A DNA stretch of 37,742 bases, from the NCBI GenBank assembly GCA_949743895.1, contig CATJUX010000064.1, positions 1 to 37,742 of the forward strand, in the 5' to 3' direction. Below, one piece after another: positions 15,250 to 23,894 of the stretch. Under the pieces are notes generated by a model. The model was not told where the DNA came from and did not search any database. It saw only the letters and a program-made list of their open reading frames with translations. Made by a program: the position numbers and the translations under genes. Source of the DNA: JANFXS01 sp022791155 (GTDB taxonomy: Bacteria; Bacillota; Clostridia; Lachnospirales; Anaerotignaceae). Within the stretch, counting starts at the first letter, position 1. Every line of letters begins with the position of its first letter.

Positions 15250-16812
15250 ATGGATAAAGAAGGAAACAACGCCATAAAAGCTGTAAGTTTTATGATGATA
15301 ATAACGTTGGTTGGAAAAATTTTGGGCTTGGTTAGAGAACAGTTCCTTGCTGGAAGTTATTCCATAGAAATTGAAGCCAACGCGTTTCTCACTGCAAGCA
15401 GAATGCCACGCCTCTTTTTTGACGCAGTTTTTGCCTCTGCCATTTCCGCCAGTTTCATACCTGTTTTCAACGAATATATGAAAAAATATGGGCGTGACGA
15501 GGCATTTAAGCTGTCAAATAACTTTATAACCGTTGTTGGAATTTTAACCTCAGTTATGACTGCTGTTGGCATCATGTTCGCGCCACAGCTGACCAATCTT
15601 CTTGCAGATGGCTTTGATGAGCCAACTGCACAGCTTTGCACACAGCTTGTGAGAATATTGTTTCCAACAACAATTTTCACGGGGATTGCATTCTCTTTTG
15701 TGGGCATACTGCAAAGCATGGATGAGTTTAATATTCCGGCGGCCATAAGCATTGCTTCAAACATGGTTATAATACTTTACTATATTTTCTTCAACAACAG
15801 GTTTGGAATATATGGTTTGACAATGGCCTTTCTTGTTGGATGGGCAATGCAGGCTGTTGTTCAGATACCCTCACTTCTAAAAAAGGGATATAGATATAGA
15901 CCATATGTCAATTTGAAAGATGACGGATTGAGAAAGATAGCAGCGCTTATGCTCCCTGTTATGGTCAGCACATGGATACAGCCGATAAACACTGCCATAA
16001 ACACAAAGTTTGCATCAAGGCTTCTTTCGGGCTCTGGAGTTTCAACAATTGAATATGCCAACACGGTCTACTCAATTATTGTTGGAGTTTTTGTTCTGTC
16101 TGTGGCAAATGTCATTTTTCCCAAATTGTCAAGAATGAGCATTGATGGCGGAAACATTTCCTCCACAGTTGCGTCAACGCTTGAAGCCATGTCATTTTTG
16201 CTCATACCAATGACGGCCGGGCTTATGGCGCTGAGCCAGCCGATAATAAGTCTCATATATGAAAGATATAAGTTCGATTCATATGCCGCTGGGCTGACAG
16301 CCAATGCACTTTTCTATTTTTCAGTTGGAATGGTTGGGTTTGGATTTCAAACGATATTGAGCAGAGTTTTTTATGCACAGCAAAATGGCAAAATTCCGCT
16401 TATAAGCGGCATCATATCAATTTTGATAAACATATTGCTGTGTTCAGTGCTTTCTGAACATATGGGAATTGGCGGTTTGGCATTGGCGTCAGCTGCATCC
16501 TCAACAGCAGCAGGAATTGTTTTGTTTTTTGTTGTTCAAAAAAGAGAGAAAATTATAAACCGGAAAATGGTTTTGGAGTTTTTGAAAATGGTGTTTTCGG
16601 CTGCTGTTATGGCATTAGTTGTGGTCTATATAAAAAATATTTTGCAAACAATAGAAACAGGACTGGCCTCAAAGATTATTGCTGTTGGTGTTCCGGCTTT
16701 GGCAGGAGTTGTTGTGTATATGGTTTCTGCTTATATTCTTAATGTTTCCATGGCAAAAACGTTCTTTGGTTTTGGCATGAACATGTTGAAAGGAAAGAGA
16801 AAAAATGATTGA
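15250..16812 (+). CDS. murJ: Lipid II flippase MurJ-family protein
   Basis: A 520-aa polytopic membrane protein of the MurJ/MviN branch of the MOP exporter superfamily, which flips undecaprenyl-linked cell-wall precursors across the membrane. The N-terminal half has the family-typical KILGLVREQFLAGSYS and RMPRLFFDAVFASAISASF segments. About 14 hydrophobic stretches are visible. The ATG at 15250 is preferred over the GTG at 15238 because TGAGGA (15239-15244) precedes it. It is the first gene of a seven-gene surface-polymer operon and overlaps the next gene by 8 bases, so it may flip the polymer precursor rather than, or as well as, lipid II. Confidence 0.9.
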   Translation: MDKEGNNAIKAVSFMMIITLVGKILGLVREQFLAGSYSIEIEANAFLTASRMPRLFFDAVFASAISASFIPVFNEYMKKYGRDEAFKLSNNFITVVGILTSVMTAVGIMFAPQLTNLLADGFDEPTAQLCTQLVRILFPTTIFTGIAFSFVGILQSMDEFNIPAAISIASNMVIILYYIFFNNRFGIYGLTMAFLVGWAMQAVVQIPSLLKKGYRYRPYVNLKDDGLRKIAALMLPVMVSTWIQPINTAINTKFASRLLSGSGVSTIEYANTVYSIIVGVFVLSVANVIFPKLSRMSIDGGNISSTVASTLEAMSFLLIPMTAGLMALSQPIISLIYERYKFDSYAAGLTANALFYFSVGMVGFGFQTILSRVFYAQQNGKIPLISGIISILINILLCSVLSEHMGIGGLALASAASSTAAGIVLFFVVQKREKIINRKMVLEFLKMVFSAAVMALVVVYIKNILQTIETGLASKIIAVGVPALAGVVVYMVSAYILNVSMAKTFFGFGMNMLKGKRKND

Positions 16813-18223
16813 AAACAGCTTTTTTTACTCATTTGTTTCACGTTTGGGAAATATGTTTATGAAATGTATTAACGAAAGCGCCTTTGTCACTGCGTTTTTG
16901 AACAAAAGTGACAATGAGATGACTGTTAAAGGAAGTCTTTTTTATAAAATATATCATTTTGTGAAAGATTTGCTTGCCAGATTTTTTCAATTGATTCATT
17001 TGGACAGGCTTTTGTCGGGAAGCGTGCTGAAAGTGACAGCGCTTTGGGCTGGACTCACTGTGGCCGCTGCGCCGTTTGCTCCAACAATGCTTGTGCTTCT
17101 TATGGCCATTGCCGGGTTTGGCTCAATGGTTTTGAGGCTTCTGTGCGAGAAAGACAGAGAGCTTGCATATTCACCTGTAAATAAATTTATATATGCATAT
17201 GCGGCGGTTTATCTTTTTTCGACATTTGTTTCTGTAAATTTCAGGGGAAGCCTTTTTGGCGGGCTTCTCACAGTGTGCTTTATACTTTTTTCAATTGTTG
17301 TGATAAATGCATTTGAAAGCAAAATTCAAGTGAAAACACTGCTTTTTGTGATGACATGCGGTGGCCTGCTTGTTTCGTTTTATGGTTTTTATCAGTATAT
17401 ATTTCAGGACAAATTTGGCGGTGTTTGGGTTGACACAGATATGTTTGAAGGCATGTTCAGGGTCTATTCAACATTTGCAAACCCAAATGTTTTGGGCGAA
17501 TATTTTTTGATTGTGATGCCTTTGTCTGTGGCTTGCTTCTTCATGGCCAAACGTTTTATATCCAAAGTTTTCTATTTTGGAGCAACAGGAGCTATGCTCA
17601 TTTGTCTTGTGCTGACATATTCGCGCGGGTGTTATATTGGGATTGCTGTGGCGGCTGCCGTTTTTCTTGTGATGTATGACAAAAGATTTATTTTTCTTGG
17701 TTTCGCCGCTTTGCTGGTCATGCCGTTTATATTGCCTGAAACAATGCTCAACAGAATATTGAGCATTGGAAACATGAACGACACTTCAACATCATACAGG
17801 GTTTATATATGGTTTGGAACAATTGATATGTTGAAGGACTATTGGTTCACGGGGGTTGGCCCTGGAGAAAGTGCATATAACATGGTATATCCTGTATATG
17901 CATACAACGGAATAAGCGCACCGCATTCGCATAACACATTTCTTCAGGTTATATGTGACAGCGGTGTTATAGGGCTCACAGCATTTGTAATATTTATTTA
18001 TCAATATTATAAAGCTATGTTTGTGGCATTTGTGAACGAAAAAGACGATGATGCAAAGTTTTTGGTTCTGGCTGGAATATCTTCGGCAAGTGGCTTTTTT
18101 GTTCAAAGTCTTTTTGATTACACATTCTATAACTACAGAGTTATGCTGCTTTTTTGGACATTGATTGGACTTGGAATTGTTTTCACAAAATATTCATCAC
18201 TGCCGGAGGTGAACTATGATTAA
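16805..18223 (+). CDS. O-antigen ligase/polymerase-like membrane protein (Wzy_C family)
   Basis: A 472-aa membrane protein with about 10-12 hydrophobic segments and a long extracytoplasmic loop, the layout of O-antigen ligase/WaaL and polymerase/Wzy proteins that join undecaprenyl-linked sugars. Diagnostic pieces are LTYSRGCYIG around residue 280, the GVGPGESAYN segment and SAPHSHNTFLQV, whose His-rich loop is conserved in the Wzy_C domain. An N-terminal extension of about 70 residues precedes the first membrane helix. It overlaps murJ by 8 bases and the next glycosyltransferase by 8 bases. In a Gram-positive host the acceptor would be a wall polymer or glycoprotein; that is inference. Confidence 0.85.
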   Translation: MIENSFFYSFVSRLGNMFMKCINESAFVTAFLNKSDNEMTVKGSLFYKIYHFVKDLLARFFQLIHLDRLLSGSVLKVTALWAGLTVAAAPFAPTMLVLLMAIAGFGSMVLRLLCEKDRELAYSPVNKFIYAYAAVYLFSTFVSVNFRGSLFGGLLTVCFILFSIVVINAFESKIQVKTLLFVMTCGGLLVSFYGFYQYIFQDKFGGVWVDTDMFEGMFRVYSTFANPNVLGEYFLIVMPLSVACFFMAKRFISKVFYFGATGAMLICLVLTYSRGCYIGIAVAAAVFLVMYDKRFIFLGFAALLVMPFILPETMLNRILSIGNMNDTSTSYRVYIWFGTIDMLKDYWFTGVGPGESAYNMVYPVYAYNGISAPHSHNTFLQVICDSGVIGLTAFVIFIYQYYKAMFVAFVNEKDDDAKFLVLAGISSASGFFVQSLFDYTFYNYRVMLLFWTLIGLGIVFTKYSSLPEVNYD

Positions 18224-19334
18224 AGTTCTTAACATAATTAGTGACAGCAACATCGGTGGTGCGGGAAAATGTTTGTTGAACTTTGCAAAATATTGCAACA
18301 GAAAGGAATTTGATGTCAAAGTTGTTGTTCCAAAAGGGAGTCTGCTCACACCAGAGCTGAAAAAGCTTGAATGTCCTGTGATTGAGGCCGAAAACATAGC
18401 TGACAAATCATTTGACAAAAAAGCTGTGAAAACTTTGATGGCTGTAATAAAAAAAGAAAATCCGCTCATTGTTCACACTCATGGAAATTTGAGCGGCCGT
18501 GTTGCAGCAAAACTTTGTGGCAAAAAAATTGTATACACAAGACATTCTGTTTTTCCGGTGAGCTCAAGAATAAGCCATGGATTGGGGAAGTTTGTGAACA
18601 AAACAATGAACGAATTTTTGGCTGATGGCATAATTGCTGTGGCTGAGGCGGCAAAAGACAATTTGACAGAAGGTGGAATTGACGGGCGAAAGATACGTGT
18701 TATACTCAACGGCGTTGAGGCTGTGGAAGAATGTTCTGAAAAAGAAAAGAACGAAACAAAACTCAAATATGGAATTGGCAGTGAAGACTTTGTTATAGGA
18801 ATTTTGGCGCGCATGGAGCCGTATAAAGGACATATATATTTGGTTGAGGCTGCTGAAGTTTTGAGAAACAAAGGATATAATATAAAAGTTATAATGGCAG
18901 GGACAGGAAACTGTGAAGATGAGCTCAAAAAAGCTGTGCGCGAAAAAAAGCTTGAAGATGTGATTATCTTCCCCGGATTTGTGAATGAGATAAAAGGAAT
19001 TTTGTCTGTTATGGATTTGCAGGCCAACGCTTCATATGGAACAGAAGCAACAAGCCTTGCGTTGCTTGAGGGAATGAGCCTTGGCATACCAGCCGTTGTG
19101 AGCGACTATGGCGGCAACCCGGGAGTCATCTCCAATGGTGAAAATGGATTTATATTCAAGCAAAAATGCAGTGGAGAAATGGCAAAATGCATTGAGCTTC
19201 TTATAAGTGACAGACAAAAGTATGAATATGTTTCGGAAAAGGCAAAAAAAATTTTTGCTGAAAAGTTCACAGCGAAAATATATGCTGAAAACATAGAAAA
19301 TGTATACAAAGATATTGCTGAAGGGAGAGCATAA
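18216..19334 (+). CDS. Glycosyltransferase family 4 protein
   Basis: A 372-aa GT-B fold enzyme that transfers a sugar from a nucleotide donor. The N-terminal acceptor domain starts with VLNIISDSNIGGAGKCLLNF, and the C-terminal donor domain has ILARMEPYKGHIYLVEAAE and the E-x7-E motif in TEATSLALLEGMSLG followed by SDYGGNPGV. No membrane segment is seen. The donor and acceptor sugars cannot be told from sequence. It shares an 8-base overlap with the ligase gene and is followed 1 base later by the first DUF4330 gene, so it belongs to the surface-polymer operon. Confidence 0.88.
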   Translation: MIKVLNIISDSNIGGAGKCLLNFAKYCNRKEFDVKVVVPKGSLLTPELKKLECPVIEAENIADKSFDKKAVKTLMAVIKKENPLIVHTHGNLSGRVAAKLCGKKIVYTRHSVFPVSSRISHGLGKFVNKTMNEFLADGIIAVAEAAKDNLTEGGIDGRKIRVILNGVEAVEECSEKEKNETKLKYGIGSEDFVIGILARMEPYKGHIYLVEAAEVLRNKGYNIKVIMAGTGNCEDELKKAVREKKLEDVIIFPGFVNEIKGILSVMDLQANASYGTEATSLALLEGMSLGIPAVVSDYGGNPGVISNGENGFIFKQKCSGEMAKCIELLISDRQKYEYVSEKAKKIFAEKFTAKIYAENIENVYKDIAEGRA

Positions 19335-19335
19335 A

Positions 19336-19809
19336 GTGGGAAGAAAAAAACTCAAGATAAATTTGTTTGACATAGCGCTGATGGTTGTTGTGCTTGCCGC
19401 AGTGTTTGTGGGTTATAAATTTACACACAGAGAAGTTGCTGTTGAAACAAAAACAATTAGGTATACGTTTGAGTTTATAGACAATCCAGAGGGCTTCACA
19501 GAGCTGATTTCTGTTGGCGACAGCATAACAGACAACATAAAAAATTATTATATGGGAAAAGTTGTTGAGGTTGAAAAAGTCCCTTGCACAGAGGTTGTTG
19601 AAAGCACAGAAGAAAAAAGATATGTTGAAACAGAGGTTGAAGGGCGTGAAACAGCAATTGTGACAGTTGAGGCCGAAGTCACAGACAATGGCCAGGATTT
19701 CAGGGTGAATGGATATTATACAGTTAAATGCGGCCTTGAAGTTGCGGCAAAGGGGCCGGGTTATGCCGGAAGGGGATATATACTCGCGGTGGAAAGACTG
19801 GAGGACTGA
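19336..19809 (+). CDS. DUF4330 family membrane-anchored protein (first copy)
   Basis: A 157-aa protein with a short basic N-terminus, one membrane helix (about residues 10-28) and an extracytoplasmic domain of about 125 residues rich in beta strands. It matches the DUF4330 pattern: INLFDIALMVVVLA at the anchor, a SVGDSITDN motif and VNGYYTVKCGLEV near the end. Function is unknown. The start is a GTG at 19336, chosen from AGGGAGA (19322-19328) 7 bases upstream; the longer open frame would overlap the glycosyltransferase. A paralogue follows 7 bases later. Confidence 0.72.
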   Translation: MGRKKLKINLFDIALMVVVLAAVFVGYKFTHREVAVETKTIRYTFEFIDNPEGFTELISVGDSITDNIKNYYMGKVVEVEKVPCTEVVESTEEKRYVETEVEGRETAIVTVEAEVTDNGQDFRVNGYYTVKCGLEVAAKGPGYAGRGYILAVERLED

Positions 19810-19816
19810 AACTGAT

Positions 19817-20305
19817 ATGAAAATTGTTGATAAAAAAGGAAAATTTTTTGGAAAAATTAACATAATAGACTTGTGTGTAATTGCCGTTCTCGTTGTTTTG
19901 GTCATAGGAGCATATTATAAATTTGTTGTTATGGACAAGACAAGCGCCACATCAACAATGCAGAAAATAGAATATCAAGTGCGCATTGAAAAAGTGCGAA
20001 GCTATTCTCTTAACAACATAGAGACAGGTGACAAGCTTTATGACAAAACTTCTGGAAATGCAATAGGAACCATTGTTGGCATTGAAAGTGAACCAGCAAC
20101 TGAAAAAGTGAGAATGCCAGATGGAAGCATTGTTATGGGTGAAGTTGAAAACAGAATTAACATAATATTGACTGTTGAAGCCGAGGGCGTTGTCAGCGAA
20201 AGTGGTTCATTTGTCAACAGAACTTATGAACTGCTTGTTGGCTCTCAACGAAAGTTTACAACAAAATATATTGAATGCTCTGGAATTATAAGCAAAATTC
20301 TATAA
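19817..20305 (+). CDS. DUF4330 family membrane-anchored protein (second copy)
   Basis: A 162-aa paralogue of the preceding protein: cytoplasmic N-terminus with KIVDKKGKFFGKINIIDL, one membrane helix (about residues 15-36), then an exported domain with GDKLYDKTSGNAIGTIVGIE and a C-terminal VNRTYELLVGSQR. The layout and motifs match DUF4330, but overall identity to the first copy looks low, so this is an old duplication. The ATG at 19817 follows GGAGGA (19800-19805) at 11 bases. Sitting between glycosyltransferase genes, the pair probably assists assembly or export of the polymer; this is inference. Confidence 0.72.
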   Translation: MKIVDKKGKFFGKINIIDLCVIAVLVVLVIGAYYKFVVMDKTSATSTMQKIEYQVRIEKVRSYSLNNIETGDKLYDKTSGNAIGTIVGIESEPATEKVRMPDGSIVMGEVENRINIILTVEAEGVVSESGSFVNRTYELLVGSQRKFTTKYIECSGIISKIL

Positions 20306-20324
20306 GCCGAATTAGGTGAACAGT

Positions 20325-22556
20325 ATGCAAAAAAAATATACGATTTTAATGGCTCTTATGGGTCTTGAGATTGGCGGCGCTGAAACTCATGTTGTTGAGC
20401 TTGTGAAACATCTGAGCAAAGAGGGCTTCAAAATTGTGGTTGCTTCCAATGGCGGTGTATATGTTAAGGAGCTTGACAAGGCGGGAATAAAACACTATAA
20501 AGTGCCAATGAACAAAAGAAGCATACCAAATATGAAAAAGTCATATCATCTTCTTGAGGAGATAATTGAAAAAGAAAACATTGAAATTGTTCATGCTCAT
20601 GCAAGGATTCCCAGTTTTGTGTGTGCCAAGCTGAAAAAGAAAATGGGGTTCACGTTTGTCACAACAACGCATGGCGTTTTCAACACAGGCATGGGGCTTA
20701 AATATTTGACAAACTGGGGACAAAAGACGATAGCTGTCAGTGATGACATAAAAGATTATCTCATAAAAAATTATGGCATGGACAGTGGAGACATTTTTAC
20801 AACAATAAATGGCATAGACACTGACAAATTTTCGCCATCCACAAAAAATGAAAACATTTTGAAAGAACTGGGAATTTCTGCTGATGACAACTGCCTTGTT
20901 CATGTGAGCCGAATTGACACAGGAAGCTGCCTTGTGGCAGAACAGCTTGTTGACATTGCTTTGGAACTGAGCAAAAAAATTGAAAAACTGAAAATTGTCA
21001 TAGCTGGAGGCGGAAGCGAATTTAAGAGGTTGAAAGAAAAAGCGGAAAGCACAAACAAAAAAATTGGACAAGAATGCGTGCTTATGATTGGTGCAAGAAC
21101 GGATATAAACGAAGTTGTTGCAGCTGGAAAAATTTTTGTCGGCGTGAGTCGTGCCGCGCTTGAGGCAATGGCAACAGAAAAGCCAACGATAGTTGCCGGA
21201 AATGCTGGATATATAGGAATTTTTGGAAGTGAAAAACTGGAGCTTGCAATGGAAAACAATTTTTGTTGCCGTGGCTGTGAAGTTTCAACAAATGAATTGC
21301 TTAAAAGAGACATAACATATGCTTTCAATGAGCTTTCAAATTCTCAGAAAGAAACACTTGGGAAGTATGGAAGACAGGTCATATTGGAATATTATTCTGT
21401 GGGAAGAATGGCCAGTGACTGTGTGAATGCCTATAATGCTGCATGGGAAGAATCAAAACACAGCAATAAAAATGTTCTTATGTCAGGTTATTATGGATTT
21501 AACAATGCAGGCGATGACGCAATTTTGCTTTCGATTCATTCCAACATAGTTAAAATGAACAGAAACATTGACGTTTTTGTTTTGGCCAATAATCCGGAAC
21601 AAACAAAAATCAAATATGGTGTCAGAGTTGTCAACAGATATAATATTCTAAAAGTTATTAACTCCATAAGAAAATGTGACATTCTCATAAGCGGCGGCGG
21701 GAGCCTGCTTCAAGACAGAACAAGCACGAGATCAATAATCTACTATCTGTCAATAATAAAATGTGCTAAAACTATGGGGAAGAAGGTTATGTTGTATGCC
21801 AATGGAATAGGGCCTGTCACGAAAGCAAGCAACAGAAACTTTGTTAGAAATGTGGTTGACAAGGCCGATATAATCACTTTGCGTGAAGACAATTCGCTTG
21901 CAGAACTTAAAGGCATGGGCGTTGAAAACAAAAACATATTTGTGACGGCTGATCCTGTTTTTACGATGAATGGCATAAGCCGTGAAACAGCGCTGAAAAT
22001 GATTGCAGAGCAGGGGATACCAATGGACAGGCCAATTGTTGGGGTTTCGGTGCGCGACTGGAAAAATGCCGAACTTTTTCTTGAAGATTTTTCGGCACTT
22101 TGTGACAGGGTTTCAAATGAACTTAAAAGAACAATAGTTTTTATATCAATGCAAGTGCCCAATGACACAAATGTGAGCCATGCTGTTCAAAAACGCATGA
22201 AATGCAAATCATATATTTTGAGAGATGATGCAACGCCGTTTGAGACAATGGGAATGATAGGCACTATGGATTTTGTGATGAGCATGAGACTGCACACACT
22301 TATATTTGCTGCAAGGCAGAGAGTGCCTCTAATTGGGTTTGTATATGATCCCAAAATTGATTATTATTTGAAAAAATTTGACATGCCTTCTGGCGGAAGT
22401 GTTGAGGAATATGATTTTGACATGAGTTTTGAAATCATCAAAAATATTTCTGAAAACAGAATGGAATATGTTAAAAAACTGGACATAGCTGTCAAAAGCC
22501 TTGAAATGCTTGCGGAGGAAAATGAAACATATTTAATGAATTTGCTTGGGAAATAG
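20325..22556 (+). CDS. csaB: GT4 glycosyltransferase fused to polysaccharide pyruvyl transferase CsaB
   Basis: A 743-aa two-enzyme fusion. Residues 1 to about 375 form a GT-B glycosyltransferase beginning LMALMGLEIGGAETHVVEL, with IAVSDDIKDYL and SRAALEAMATEKPTIVAG in the donor domain; the first Glu of the E-x7-E motif is a Val. Residues about 383-743 form a CsaB-type pyruvyl transferase: VLMSGYYGFNNAGDDAILL, DILISGGGSLLQD, YANGIGPV, VTADPVF and the C-terminal MSMRLHTLIFAA. CsaB adds a ketal pyruvate from phosphoenolpyruvate to the secondary wall polymer, which lets SLH-domain proteins bind. The ATG at 20325 has AGGTGA 5 bases upstream. In many organisms csaB stands alone at about 360 aa. Confidence 0.9.
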   Translation: MQKKYTILMALMGLEIGGAETHVVELVKHLSKEGFKIVVASNGGVYVKELDKAGIKHYKVPMNKRSIPNMKKSYHLLEEIIEKENIEIVHAHARIPSFVCAKLKKKMGFTFVTTTHGVFNTGMGLKYLTNWGQKTIAVSDDIKDYLIKNYGMDSGDIFTTINGIDTDKFSPSTKNENILKELGISADDNCLVHVSRIDTGSCLVAEQLVDIALELSKKIEKLKIVIAGGGSEFKRLKEKAESTNKKIGQECVLMIGARTDINEVVAAGKIFVGVSRAALEAMATEKPTIVAGNAGYIGIFGSEKLELAMENNFCCRGCEVSTNELLKRDITYAFNELSNSQKETLGKYGRQVILEYYSVGRMASDCVNAYNAAWEESKHSNKNVLMSGYYGFNNAGDDAILLSIHSNIVKMNRNIDVFVLANNPEQTKIKYGVRVVNRYNILKVINSIRKCDILISGGGSLLQDRTSTRSIIYYLSIIKCAKTMGKKVMLYANGIGPVTKASNRNFVRNVVDKADIITLREDNSLAELKGMGVENKNIFVTADPVFTMNGISRETALKMIAEQGIPMDRPIVGVSVRDWKNAELFLEDFSALCDRVSNELKRTIVFISMQVPNDTNVSHAVQKRMKCKSYILRDDATPFETMGMIGTMDFVMSMRLHTLIFAARQRVPLIGFVYDPKIDYYLKKFDMPSGGSVEEYDFDMSFEIIKNISENRMEYVKKLDIAVKSLEMLAEENETYLMNLLGK

Positions 22557-22565
22557 GGTGAGTGC

Positions 22566-23294
22566 ATGAGGAATACAACGGAAATACTTGGGGTTGAGTT
22601 TGATGTTTTAACAATGGAGGAAGCCATAAAGAAAGTTATGGGGTTTTTTGGAGGCAAAGGCAGCCGTTTTATATGCACTCCAAACCCTGAAATTGTTATG
22701 GAGGCGCAGAAAGATCCACAGCTTATGAGCATTCTTAAAGCGGCGGACATGGTTGTTGCTGATGGTATTGGCATAGTGTGGGCTTCGAAATATTCACGAA
22801 AAAAGATAAGCGAAAGAGTCACGGGTTATGATTTGGCGTTCAATTTGCTTAAGGAAATGGCAAACAAAGGAAAAACAGCGTATTTTTTTGGAGGGGAACC
22901 ATCTGTTGCCGCTGCTGCTGCCAAAAGAATGACAAAAGAATTTCCTGGGCTCAAAATTGTGGGCACTCATAATGGATATTTTTCTTCAAAAGAAGAAAAG
23001 GAAATAATATCTGAAATTAAAAGGCTTTCGCCAGACATGCTTTTTGTGGGTTTGGGCGCGCCAAAACAAGAAAAATGGATATATGAAAACCTTAGATTCA
23101 CTAAGGCCAAAGTGGCAATTGGCATTGGCGGAAGCTTTGATGTGATGGCCGGAAAAATGAAGCGTGCTCCAAAAATTTATCAAAAACTTGGCATTGAATG
23201 GCTTTATAGATTTATAAAACAGCCTTCACGTTGGAAGCGCATGATGAACCTTCCGCTGTTTGTGCTTAAAGTTTTGTTTAGAAGAAATAAATGA
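22566..23294 (+). CDS. tagA: WecG/TagA/CpsF family N-acetylmannosaminyltransferase
   Basis: GT26 enzyme that adds ManNAc to GlcNAc-PP-undecaprenol at the cytoplasmic membrane face, the committed step for wall teichoic acid or secondary wall polymer. The 242-aa protein shows the family active site: TPNPE with Thr38 and Asn40, ADGIG with Asp66, then GAPKQEKWI and GIGGSFDVMAG. The basic, aromatic C-terminal tail RFIKQPSRWKRMMNLP is the membrane-binding appendage. It is the last gene of the operon, 9 bases after csaB. With CsaB next to it, the product is probably a pyruvylated ManNAc-containing polymer. Confidence 0.93.
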   Translation: MRNTTEILGVEFDVLTMEEAIKKVMGFFGGKGSRFICTPNPEIVMEAQKDPQLMSILKAADMVVADGIGIVWASKYSRKKISERVTGYDLAFNLLKEMANKGKTAYFFGGEPSVAAAAAKRMTKEFPGLKIVGTHNGYFSSKEEKEIISEIKRLSPDMLFVGLGAPKQEKWIYENLRFTKAKVAIGIGGSFDVMAGKMKRAPKIYQKLGIEWLYRFIKQPSRWKRMMNLPLFVLKVLFRRNK

Positions 23295-23894
23295 AGCTTA
23301 TTGACTATATTTTGATGTATGTGTTTCAAACATTGTGCTTTGAGATAAAGCTGAATATGTTTTCAGTAGGCCGTATTTCTTTTGTGGTGCTTTACTAAGC
23401 AGATATTTACAGCTTCACTTTTCTATGTTTGGCCATGATTTTTGTATATTTAATTAATTTATTTATTGGCATAGGCAGTTTTGTAAGGGAATGTAATTTA
23501 GGCTGGAGTTTTACAATGTTGCATATATTCCAAAAAGTTATGCTGTTAAATGTGATGTTTATAGTTTTTTTGGATTGATATAACAATGTGTTCAAACGAA
23601 AAAAATGTAAAGCTAAGATAGTATTTATGAAGAATGCAAGTTTGTCAAAGGATTCAGTTTTTGTCGTTTGTTGGAATCGGCGTGTTTTTATAACATTTGA
23701 TTAAGCAAAAATTAAAAAATCACAATTGTTGTGGCTGATTAAAATGATGTGTTAATTTTTTCAAGTTTTTATGTTTTCAAATATATGTGAAATATGTCTA
23801 TTTTTAAAACAATAAATGTTATATTTTTTGCTTAAATTTAAGAATTATAATCTCTGCTTGAAAAGAGCAAAATTTATATTAAGAGGTGGCTGTC
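23295..23894. other. Long AT-rich intergenic region
   Basis: Six hundred bases with no supported gene; open frames here are short and lack ribosome sites and family resemblance. An A/T inverted repeat AAAAATTAA (23707-23715) with TTAATTTTT (23752-23760) encloses a small hairpin CACAA-TTG-TTGTG (23721-23733) and may act as a weak terminator. A TATAAT at 23846-23851, 44 bases before the next start codon, is the likely -10 of the following gene, but I see no good -35. Confidence 0.45.

Noticed and set aside
23407..23595. 62-residue minus-strand open frame in the long spacer
   Set aside because: AT-rich composition, no ribosome site, no recognisable motif.
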